From: Prototheca cutis
Lineage: Eukaryota > Chlorophyta > Trebouxiophyceae > Chlorellales > Chlorellaceae
DNA length: 55,350 nt
Assembly (NCBI GenBank): GCA_002897115.2
Contig: BCIH01000001.1
Span: 693,496 to 748,845 of the forward strand
Direction of reading: 5' to 3'
The notes under the pieces were generated by a model. It had not been told where the DNA came from, searched no databases, and worked only from the letters and a program-made list of their open reading frames with translations. Shown piece by piece: positions 24,116 to 34,505 of the stretch. Positions within the stretch are counted from its first letter, which is position 1. Each line of letters opens with the position of its first letter. The translations under genes were made by a program, and so were the position numbers.

Positions 24116-25056
24116 TCACTTCTTTCCGGGGTTTTTCCGCAACGTCACTCCCAACACACGAGAGAGCTTGCTCAGGATCTGCGAGAGGAGGGAAGCGTGG
24201 AGCACCATGGGACCCGTTGGCTTGCATACGGGCCAGCTCACCCCAAACCCAGTTGCTCTCCCTGCACCATCTCCCCTGTGGCCCGCTGTGGTCCCACATG
24301 CAGAACTGGCAGCCTGTGCATGTATGCGCATGGCCCAGCTGTTCATACCTGGGGGTTGGGAATGGCCTTGCCGCTCTCGTACTCGTTGATGATCTGTGGC
24401 TTCTCGTTGATCAGCTGCGCGAGCTGCACGCAGGGAGCGATGCGGGACGGACACGGTGGGTCGGAAGATCGCATCCCTTGTTCAGGTGCTCACAGCAGGA
24501 ACCTGTCTCCACGGGTGACGACACACCCGCTCCAGCTCCTGCACCGCCCAGCGCCATATGCATTCCCCCACCCCCCTCCGCACCTGTGCCTGCGTCAGCT
24601 TCTTCGCAATCCGTGCCTGTTGGATCTGCTTCTTGAGCTCGGAGCTGACGTGCTCCACGTGGAAGTCCTCGGTCTCGTTGTCAAGCTTGGCCGCATTCAG
24701 ACCAGTGCCCTTGGCCTTGTTGGTTCCAGCATCGTGCTTCTTGACCGTGCTCACCGGCGCCCCTGCGGCACGACGCGCGGGGTGCCAGACGATCAAGATG
24801 ACGCTCCACCTTACAAACCTGATCAATGCGGTGCATGCGCGGTCACGGGACGCACCTGATCGCAGTGCGGCATTCACGGCTGCGGAAGACTGAGCTTGCG
24901 CTGCGGTCGGGGCCTTCTTGCGAAGAACCACCTGCATGATGAAGGTGTGAAATGTAGACGGATGTCGTCAAACGGCATTTTGCATAACGTCTGGATGATA
25001 CAGACCAGGTGTTTCCCGGCGCTCACCGGGTTCCAGTCCTGTCCCTGAAAGCTCAT
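24116..25056 (-). CDS. MBF1: Multiprotein bridging factor 1 (transcriptional coactivator)
   Basis: MBF1 bridges sequence-specific activators and TBP. Five exons (25056..25027, 24931..24856, 24762..24584, 24423..24349, 24178..24116) join perfectly in phase to 140 residues, the usual family length. The N-terminal MBF1 domain starts MSFQGQDWNPVVLRKK and includes the conserved NKAKGTGLNAAKLDNETE segment. The C-terminal helix-turn-helix (Cro/C1 type) is recognisable from KKLTQAQLAQLINEKP, NEYESGKAIPNP and the terminal LGVTLRKNP. All family hallmarks are present and nothing is broken. It faces the WLM protease gene head to head with only 307 bases between the start codons. Confidence 0.97.
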
Positions 25057-25363
25057 GCCGAACTACACTGGCACACTTCCAACAGGTTATCTGCGGTCAG
25101 ATGCTTAAACTGATATTACGAATGTAATGTATACAACTTGCGTTCACAAAACTGCATGGCACTTGCTGCCCAGCTGCCGAGTTGAAGACGTGAATGGTGA
25201 TTTGCTTCGTGAAGGTCACGGGCCTTCCAGGAGCTTCACGGAAGCCTGCAAACAACAGGCTGGCTCAATGAACCATTAACCACAAAGACTCGGGGACGCT
25301 ACCCATAGTGATTAATGCATCAGAGAACTTTGTGTAATTAAGAAAGTTTAAGCGGAGGGCCAA
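25057..25363. promoter_or_regulatory. Compact divergent promoter (MBF1 / WLM protease)
   Basis: Only 307 bases lie between two opposed start codons. The sequence is markedly more AT-rich than its surroundings (for example 25095-25135 and 25260-25350), as expected for a short bidirectional promoter. No defined motif is claimed. Confidence 0.55.
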
Positions 25364-27772
25364 ATGGGTGGCGATGTCGTTTTCGACGTCAAGTTCCGCG
25401 ATACCGCGGTGACTCTGGAGACGTCTGAGAGCACGAGACTGCGGCAACTGGTTCCAGCATTGGAAAAGGAATTCTCACTGGATCCCAAGACCATGAAGTT
25501 CTTGATGCCGAGAGGGCGAGGGTCCTGTAGGCTGTTGTCAGACACTACCATTGGAGAGCTTGGTGAGGGACTACCTTTGGCGCCAGTTGGTTGTGGCGGA
25601 GTTAATCGGGGGGCCCAACCGTCATTGATTCACTTTGGCCGGCGCGATGTTGATCACTCCATGCACATGCCCTTTTTGAAAGGTCTGAAGAATGGCATGA
25701 AGGTGAAGCTTTTGGGAAGCCCTGCCAATGCTGTCCAAGTTGTCCGGGAAGCCAAAGGTGTGTGAGTATGGGGGGTGGGACGTGAGCAGGGACACTGGCA
25801 CGAGCCTTGCTCACGATGCTCCATGCATGTGGGTTGCATGCGCATGCATGTGGCGTGATCTGGCATTCGACCATTCACCCATGCATGTATGCCTGTCGTC
25901 CATGGCTGCACAGACGATCCAACGGTGCCTGGATTTGACCGGGAGATCCAGCGTGAAGCGGCAAGAAGGAGCAGCAAGCACAAGCATGCGGATGGCCACA
26001 CTGCAACGGCGGCAGATACGCATAGGTTCCATGCGTTCAAGGCCTGGGAAGCTCCTGGCCTGCAGCCCCCCCCGGCCGAAGCTCTGGCCCTGCTCCACAG
26101 GTGTGGGTGGCGGCGAGGTGGTGCGAGCAGCATCGGGGTGCGGTGCTGGGAGGACATGGCCAGGAGGATGGGACCGGGAGGATGGAGCCAGCCGGTTCAG
26201 TGCAGAGCAGCCCACGCGGCAGGGACCAGTGAAAGTGGGTTCAACACCGGGGTGTCACTGAGTATTGTGGTGACGGCAACGCGGCAGCGCTTCTTGTCAT
26301 GACAGGGTGGGATCCCGCCAACTGACACCCCCTTCCCACTGCAGGCTTGCGCTGGATCCGGCAGTGCGAACCATCCTGCAACGACACCGATGGTCGGTCG
26401 GTGTGCTGAGCGAGATGCCGCCAGAGGGCAAGGTCGGCGTCAGCCCCGTCTGCGTCCTGGGTGTCAACATCAACGCCGGCCAGGAAATTTCGCTGCGCCT
26501 GCGCACCGACGACCTGCAAGGTGCAGACTGGCCGGCGAGATGGGCAAGGGGGGTTGGGGCCCGGGGGATCTTAGGACCTGGTCGTTCCGGTCACACATGC
26601 TGATCCGACCTCCAAACAGCAGTTCATGCATCCATCCTCGGGGAAGACAAACCCTAACCTTGGATTGGCGGTGTCTAGCCACCTCGCACTGCCTGTGCCT
26701 GCCTGTGCCGTGCAATCAGTTCCCCCACTCCCCCTTCCCCTCAATGATAATCATAATGCATAGTCCCAACTTGTCTCCAGGATTCCGGCGGTACGACCGC
26801 ATCTGCGAGACTCTGTTACATGAGCTGGCACACATGGAGCATGCAGACCATGACGTAGGATTCAAGACGCTCAACTCGGAGGTGTGCTGTGACACAGGAT
26901 GGGGGGTTGTCGAGGAGATGTGCTGGTTTAGGACATGGGGCATCACGATGCAAGGGGCCAATTTCAGCACGCCAAGCAGCCGCACACCCAAAAAAAGGTT
27001 ACTAAACCCCCATCAACCCCCCTGTGCCCCTGCGGCTGCAGCTGCGGGGAGAGTACGCCCAGCTCAGACAGCATGCCACGACGGGCGCCGCTGACGGCAA
27101 TGCACCAGCCACGATCGACTTTGGCCAGGGCGCCGCTGTGGCGCCGGCCCCAGGGCCGCAACGCCTGGGAGGCGAAGCTCCACACCATGCCATGGCACGC
27201 ACCGCGGCCGGCGAAGCCGCGATGCAGCGGGCGGGTGTGCCTGGCCCAGTGTCTCAGCCTCTACCATCGGTGCCAGCGCCGGCAGCGGACCCTGTCTACG
27301 CAAAGGGCCAAACGGTGCTGTACCGGCAAAGAGACGGATCCCTCGTCCCTGCAAAGGTGAGACCAGGGCCTTGGGTAAAGTTTGGGTGAGAGGCAGCCAA
27401 CGGTTATCTGTCTGGGTGCACACCTGGCAGATGTCGTGGGGCTGTCGGAGGCGACATGTGGTGGATTGGAGATGCGGGGCCTTCTTGAGCGTTCACCTGC
27501 ATCCTTTTGGTGCCGCAAATCACATGAGCCCCGAGCCAACAGCCCACAAATCGCATGGCACCCCCAATATTATTCTCATTTCTTTTCTCAAAAAGGTCGT
27601 TGCTGTGGACCTTTCACTGGTACCGCCTGCTTACAGCATCGAGCTGGACACGGGAGTCCGTGAGACGGAGGGCAATCGGTTGCGGCCTGTTGGGACAATT
27701 GGGGAGCAGGAACCCTCTGACGACCCGGCCACTGCCGCCAAGGAGGCCGCTGCACGGGCTCTGGAGGTCTAG
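25364..27772 (+). CDS. Ubiquitin-like/WLM-domain metalloprotease (Wss1/SPRTN-like)
   Basis: Seven exons (25364..25562, 25683..25757, 25914..26100, 26345..26520, 26781..26881, 27042..27356, 27596..27772) close in phase to 409 residues. Residues about 1-90 form a ubiquitin-like fold. The WLM domain follows, with LALDPAVRTILQRHRW, the LGVN.N.G.EI.LRLR signature and the zinc site HELAHMEHADHD (HExxH plus a downstream His). A low-complexity Ala/Pro linker leads to a C-terminal piece with 'YSIELD...RETEGNRL', like the short Tudor-type tail of plant UBL-WLM proteins. Wss1-family enzymes cleave DNA-protein crosslinks and SUMO/ubiquitin-marked chromatin proteins in the nucleus; that role is inferred from family. 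All catalytic residues are present. Confidence 0.93.
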
Positions 27773-27920
27773 ATGCCCTGCACCATGCACAGCATGTTAG
27801 CCCAAGAGGTGTGCATAGAAAACAATGCAAGGGGGACATGTTGCAGCCGAGAGGAAGAGCAGAGGACAGCGGCACGAAAAAATAGAATTTTGTACACACA
27901 AGCAGGGAATTTGGTACATG

Positions 27921-28166
27921 CTACAACGCTTTGGCCTTGCCATCCTTGGCGGCTGGTGGCGCCTGGGCCAGCTTGGCTTGCTCCTCCTCTCTGGCCAGCT
28001 CCGCACCCACCCGCTCGGTGGCGGGCTGGGCCAAGTGACGCATGAGCAGCGCCCAACAAATCAAAGCGAGCAAGGCAAAGTGACCATTGAGGTAACCAAG
28101 CTTGGCACCTAAGTAAATGCCCACTCCGCAGCCGAACGTGGCTATCAACGTGAACTCTCGCGTCAT
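27921..28166 (-). CDS. Small two-helix membrane protein
   Basis: A single exon of 81 residues reads from ATG at 28166 (an alternative ATG lies at 28175, same frame). Residues about 5-40 form one long or two short hydrophobic helices (IATFGCGVGIYLG and FALLALICWALLM). The rest is a charged Ala/Glu/Lys-rich coiled tail ending PPAAKDGKAKAL. This is the size and shape of small mitochondrial or ER inner-membrane subunits, but I cannot name the family. It converges with the WLM protease gene, the two 3' ends being 148 bases apart. Confidence 0.55.
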   Translation of the reverse strand: MTREFTLIATFGCGVGIYLGAKLGYLNGHFALLALICWALLMRHLAQPATERVGAELAREEEQAKLAQAPPAAKDGKAKAL

Positions 28167-28175
28167 GCCGGGCAC

Positions 28176-29200
28176 CCCGAGTGCAGGGTTGTTCCCGGAT
28201 ACTTACGTTGCGACACCGAGCTGCGTGTCAGAGCAACCTGCGCATTGATTGTCGAACCGCCCGTAACTGTGATGTGCGATAAAATCATGGCGGCGTGCTG
28301 CTGTGGACATTTGCTCGTACAAGCGCAAACGCACCCACGCGCTGTCCTGGGTTGGCCGGTCAGCGAGGGACCAGTACAGGGACTCAAACCATCTCCTGTT
28401 GTCGCCCCGGACACAGATGATTGCAAGGCGCTTGTTCGCTGGTCAGGAGAAAAGGGAGACATTTTTGGTTGAACAGGTTGAGGCACTGTAATTCGTCGGC
28501 CAGACCACCAGCCACCAGTTCACATGCCTGTGGTGCCCACTGGCCCCAGCAGTCTCCCATCGCTCCCTTGGAACACTAGGGGGGATCAAGTGCAAATCAA
28601 TGACTTGGCGGAAATGAGGGCCACGAAAGGGCCATTCGCAGTTGCAGCCTGGTGTGCACACTGTTGATCGGCGCCGGCCAGTGCGCTCACAGCACAAAGT
28701 CCACCTAGCGTCAAGGCCCAAGGTTGTGATTGGACCTTTCTAAGACTCGAGATCATGTCAATGTCGTGGATATCTGTTCAAGAAGAGTAGTATCAGGATC
28801 TGGTCTCGGCTTGGCAGATCTTCCGTCACGTGGCGGGCCGCAGGGGTTGGGATTGCACGCGGGGGAGCAGGCCTGCTACTCCCGCAAAGCAGCGCACCAG
28901 ATCACGCCACATGAGGTAAAACGCAAGGAACAGGCATCACAATTATGAATGACACAATGGCCGTCATGCCAAATCAAGGTTCCGGCGCCTCAGAATGGGC
29001 TGGAAACGGGACTCGGCATCCGGTGAGGCCCCCCTCCAACCGGACGCGTCGGGGAGGAAGCGGGTTCCCAGGATAGGAAACAACCCTCCCGTGGAAACCA
29101 ATTGCATTGCAGTGCTATGCGTGCGAAGCATTCTCAGGGAATAACCTGGTTTTGTTGTTGTTCCAGAACTGGTTGGATCCTGATGGGTTTGCAGGACACG
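28176..29200. other. Intergenic, upstream of the protease array
   Basis: About 1 kb between the small membrane protein (minus) and the first protease (plus). No gene is supported; short frames lack domains and splice partners. It should contain both promoters. Confidence 0.45.
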
Positions 29201-32200
29201 ATGGAAGGGTCCACGAAAGTCGCGATGCTGTTCCTAGTCGTGCTCTGCATGGCCGCCAAGGTATGCAGATCCTGTGCTGGCCGGACAGCGTTCTACAGGC
29301 CAAATCCATTGCATCAGACAACCCACATGTACGATAACATGTCGACTGTCTCACAACCATGACAGGGCACGCTGGCGGGTCTACAGTTTGTAGACTCGCC
29401 GTTCATGCTCCGGCCAGTGGACGGTACGAGAGAGAGTGGTGGGCACTTGCGGTCCGTACCACGTCACAGCGTGTGCAGGCACCCACCCCAGATCCAATCG
29501 TCCATTTTGCAGAGGGGAATGCCATCGTGAAGTCTTTGATGGACGCGCAACCGTGTGATATCGATGCCTCGTGCGTGCCGAATGTGGAATTCGTCCAGGA
29601 GGCAGTCGTGCAACTGGGCCACCCCCTGCGGCGGAACTTTTGCACCGGTGAGGCGGTCGTCCAGTTTTAGTACCTTGTGAGATGCATGGCATCTCGCTCG
29701 GCGGGCAGGTCCTACTTGACAAGGTTGTGGTTGCTGCTCTGCCTCCTAGTAAGCTTTTACATCCGAGTCGCCGCTTCCCACTTCCCCCAGGCACGATGGT
29801 CAAGGGCCCTAACAACGAGCCTCTGGTGCTCACCGCACGTCACTGCGTGGTCATGGTGGGGTACACGAATGCGTACCCCTGGACCACGCACAGCATCCTG
29901 TTTGACTTCAAGGTCCCTTGCAACGCCACCACCGTCGACAACATCGACACCACGTTTGATCGCTACCTCCAGGGCCTGTCACTGGTGTTTATTGATGAGA
30001 AGACTGACACCGCCATCTTCAAGCTGCTGCAGGACATCCCGCCTGAATGGGATGTCATGTATGCCGGCTGGGACGCAAGACCCATTCGCGACAACTTCAC
30101 CTACGCCGACGTCAACCAGCCCAACGGCGACGTGCAGAAAGTCACCGCCGGAGTGTACGCGTTTATGGGTACATGCAATTGCATTCCAGCCCCCGATTTG
30201 AGCTCGCCACTGTCCAAAGCAACCGGCAACATGGGCCCGGACCGCGCGTGTTCTCCAAAGTATCCACTGCCCTCCAACAAGTCCCCCACCACTGCAGGAC
30301 CGTTGGCCAGGTGGCATTTGTCCAGGTGATGCCCGACCACAGTGTCTACATCAACAAGTCGCTGACCTGCGAGGAGGGGCAGTGTGGCTTTTATGAAACG
30401 GAGGAGACGTACGGCGGCCTCTCGCCTGGAAGCTCTGGCAGCGCCATGATCAACCAAGGTGCGCTCCGATCTGTGATGCGATGGACGGTGGGATGTGTGC
30501 TCTGGAGAGGCCAGCGCCCGCTCCAAGATGTCCCGCCTGAGATCACGCCCCTCTCCCTTCCATGCAGACTTGATTTCTGTGGTTGGTGTGCTGACCTCTG
30601 GCCAAGGAGAGTGCTTTAACGCATCGGCCCCACCAGGGGAGCAGCGACCAAGCCACGAGTGGGGAGCGCTCTCCAAGGCAAGTAGGGAAGACACTGTGCC
30701 TCGGGGGGCCGGCGCATGCGAACGGTCTGGCCTGCCTCCTAATGCCGTGAAGGGTACAGCCTGCAGACACCCAGGATCAGATCTCTGCCAGATCAGTTCC
30801 CTTGCCTGCCTGCAGGCCTGGGTGGACGGGATGCACCTGATCTTCAATGGCACGGCCGACGAGCCCGGCACAGCGGACTGGGAAGAGTACGAAATGGCGC
30901 TCCCGACCATCGCCGTCACCAACATTGCCCCTGAAGTGAACCCTGGCCAGGGACCCACCGCCTTTTCCATAGTGTACGTGCCACAGACGCATGCGTGAGG
31001 GCGAGCACTCGCTGCGAGCGCGGTCGGTGACCCTGTCATTGGGGATGGTCGACGACCCAGCCACATGCCCGTGCTCCCTCCCTGCTGCAGGCTGCAGCAG
31101 CAGGTGCTCAACACCACCATCATATCCATCAGGAATATAAACCACCGGCGTGTCAGCCTGAGCACAGACAGGCTCGAGTTTTCACCAGACACCTGGGCCG
31201 TGGCCCAGACCGTCTACATCACAGCAGGTTTGCTGGACCGTAGAGGTTGCCATGCTCTGCATGCAGGGCTGGCCAATGCGAATGCACCCCAGGTGTCACA
31301 ATGCATGAGAACGGCGCTGACAGCGACTCATCCCACCCGACACCTGCAGTCCCAGAGTTTGTCCAGAAGAATGTGACAAAGGACTTCCAACTGGAGCTCA
31401 CATGGGACGCGACAGACGACGGTGGCAAGGTCGTGAAGCGCAGCAAGCTCATGAGGTGTGCGGAGAGCGTTCTGGGCTGTGGAGACTTGGGGGCTGTTCT
31501 TCAAGCGGATGTGTACTTTGGGGGCTCGGCCAAGTGAGGACCGTGTAGCAGTGTCAGATGGAGAAGCCCACAGAAGATGGATGCATGCAAGCCATGCATG
31601 GGACACAGCTCTGAACAGGTTGCCACTGCATGATTACCTTCCTTTGGGAAGCTCACACTCCTTGCTTCCTCGTGTTGCAGGGGAGTTTTGTGGAAGAACA
31701 TAACGGGAAACAGCTTCTTCAATCCCATCGTGGTGCCTTCCCTCCCATACACCCAGAGTGTGAACATCAAGGTGTGCAGGCTGTCGGGAGTGGGCGCTGC
31801 TGTCTGCAGCGTCTTACAGAAATTATCAACACGTCCACCCCATGCACCAAACAACCAATGTTGTACCTGTTCCATGCTGAACGCACGCGAGCGGCACAGG
31901 AGGCGCTGCATGACACGCAACTACACTTGTGCCCTCTGCAGGACCTGAACCCTCAGTTGGAGTCATTTGACAACACGGGCCCGTTCACTCCGGGCGTGTA
32001 CATGAGGTACACGCCAGGAGAATCTCAGGCAAGTCCAAGGCTTCTGTGTGCCTGCAGTTGCTGTAGTGCTGCTGTAGTGGGCTCGCGACCTCTCATTCTG
32101 CTTCCCATTCCCCCATTGCCATGGACCCATTTCTGGCAAAAGCGTGTGCTGCCTCTTTTTTCACAGGTGGTGAATGTCACAGCCTGCACGCGAGGCACTG

Positions 32201-33623
32201 GTTCCAACGACGCAGACAAACGCAACTTCACTACGACCACATACACGGATGGTTGGCAGCGCGGCCTGACCTTCCCGTGCGTTTAGAGGCATAGGTGTGC
32301 GCTTGCCTGTCTCATGCCAGCCGACGGGCACAGCATGTGACCCATCTCCCTCCGCACTTGCTCTTTTCATTTCAGGTCNGCAAGGCGCAACTGGACAGAG
32401 AATGGGCACACATGCAACTCCCTGCTCACCATTGCCCCCAAGAACTCTTGTACGGATGGAGGGCAACCATTTGGTGGTGCACGCTAGCAGCAGCTTGCTT
32501 GATGCATGCTAGGACCTCAAGCAGCAGGTCTCAATGCATCTGCATGCACATCCCACTCGCCCACCCCCTCCATGTTGCCCGCAGCTACACAGTTTGTGAC
32601 CGCCCCGGCGTACAAGTTCAACGAGCCAAAGTTGGGCTATGACGCTGCCCAGAGCGTGAACATCACCATCACACCCTCCGATGTGTCAGAGGTGAGGAGC
32701 TGGGCATTCATTTTTGCAGGTCTGACAGCATGTGAGGACACAGCAGTGGTGCCATCTGTTCAGTGCCAAAATGGTTCAATGCACTTCCATGCATGCTCGA
32801 GAGATTCGAGCTGCCGATTTCGATAGCAGCGGCCCCGTTGTTTGGGCAAATGCGACGCTGCACTGGGCTCAAAGCGTACGCACGTGCTGGTCTGAGCAAG
32901 CAGTGCGTGAGCTTGCCACATCTCTAGCCGCTGACTCACACCTGCAGCTGATTACCGGGGTCGAAAGGAAGCCCTACAGCTTTATCAAGAACGTGCCCTT
33001 TTCGCACCTGTACACCGAGGTACAACACGTGGGGGGAGTGTTTTTCTCTGCTGACTCAGTGACGGTGTGTGTGTGGGGGGGGGGGGCTCTGTGCAGTGGG
33101 GAGTCTGCCTGGACTTCTGCAAGACGCCCGTCGGCAGCAGGGTTTCCAGGCCAGACTGCTTCCTTCCCTTGTGGTTGCTTCGCAGAGCGTTTTCCAGCCA
33201 CAAATGGCCATCGTGCAATTGGACAAAAACGCGACCGTGGACTTTTCGACCTGTCACACGAACACCACCATCGGCACATCAGTCACGGTGATGGACATGG
33301 ATCTCCAGGTGCTGGGCACATCCGGCAAGGCATCCGCGTACTCGTGTGGGACCGTCCGTGGCATGGAACTGCAGGCCGGCAAGGTGTTCATTGTCGAAGT
33401 GGACGTCGTCATTTCCTTGGTACGTGCTGCTTGTGGTGCCGGGCTGGGGGTCGGGTGTGTAATTGAACATCCCGTTACATGCAGCAGGGAGAGGCAAATA
33501 AACAGCCACCTGCAGCCCCAGCACCATTTTCGATCTCCTCATCGACAAATGCAGATCAAGTTCACCAAGGACGAGCGCAAGTATGTGCTGACCCTCAGCA
33601 ACAGCCACACCGCTGCAGCGTGA
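29201..33623 (+). CDS. Secreted trypsin-fold serine protease, array copy 1
   Basis: Seventeen exons close in phase to 708 residues: 29201..29260, 29366..29423, 29513..29647, 29791..30152, 30326..30458, 30568..30677, 30816..30973, 31091..31227, 31350..31455, 31681..31771, 31942..32028, 32167..32276, 32376..32473, 32585..32691, 32948..33019, 33186..33419, 33555..33623. A signal peptide (VAMLFLVVLCMAA) is followed by a Cys-rich segment (CDIDASC ... NFCTG) and a protease domain with LTARHC (His102), KTDTAIF (Asp157) and PGSSGSA (Ser242). The order C-x-ID-x-x-C, FCTGT, TARHC, AGWD and GSSGS matches the bacterial lysyl-endopeptidase branch of family S1. About 450 residues of unassigned sequence with many potential N-glycosylation sites follow. 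The introns after 30677 and 32028 are GC-AG. An ATG at 29183 in frame is an alternative start. One N (32379). Confidence 0.88.
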
Positions 33624-34505
33624 GCGGCGCGCCTGGTACCTCACTGTGCAGCTCGGGAATGCCGTGTGATTTTCGCTTCGCATGCAGTTCTTCAGAATGC
33701 ACACAGACCCTATACAGCTGCACATGTGTCCCCATATTTATCCGCACGTCGGTGCAGCCTTGCGCAAGCCATGTCAACATGCGATGCCCTGCAGACTGCT
33801 ACCAAACGTAAATTGCTCTCTTGCGACGTACAGTTCTTTAATTTAGCATGCAAATTATATCCTCAAGTCAAGAAACAGGCCTTTGATCCCGGATCGCCAG
33901 TTTGGTGTTGTCTGGAGGATCCTCTGTCGGTGCACGAACTTGCAACCCAGCACATCAAGGCCTTCCCCCCGTGCAACCCGAACTGCACGACGCGAGCTCG
34001 TTTTCGGACCAATGCATGCCTGATTTCACGTTCCATCTTTTCTCATCATCTATTCCCTGATTCCCAGTGTGGTCAAAGGTGTCAACACTGCAGGGATCCT
34101 AGCAGCACATCCAGCAGGTAAAGGGTGGCCGCCGACACTCCCCGGGTGATGTGGTGGGAAAGCGGACCGCTCAAGACGAGCGATGTCCAACAAGGGGGTT
34201 CCAAAACTAGGCCCTGCGGAAGGCCCTGTTCGTCGTTGCAAAACTAAGTGAATCTATTATTTTGAATTTCATGTTGAATATCAACGTCGAGTACACAAGA
34301 GCTAATGGGTCAGCGCATTCGGTGTGGAAGGTTTAGTGATTGATTGTTATTTGGATTGCCCGGCACCCAGCCGGAATCCACGTGCGAGTGTCCGGATTTC
34401 GTGCCTGGACGATGCCAAAATGGGGATGCACACGAACACCGGGCGGTGACCCCATTGCTCTGCTCCAACGAGGATTTTTGTTGGACTGTAGGGGCGCTAG
34501 GAGCC
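33624..34505. other. Spacer between protease copies 1 and 2
   Basis: Holds the 3' UTR of copy 1 and the promoter of copy 2. An AT-rich stretch lies at 34240-34300. No gene or duplicated exon fragment was recognised. Confidence 0.45.

Noticed and set aside
33666..34121. Plus-strand frame of 151 codons after protease copy 1
   Set aside because: Begins just after the stop in the probable 3' UTR; no domain, no paralogous counterpart after copies 2 or 3.
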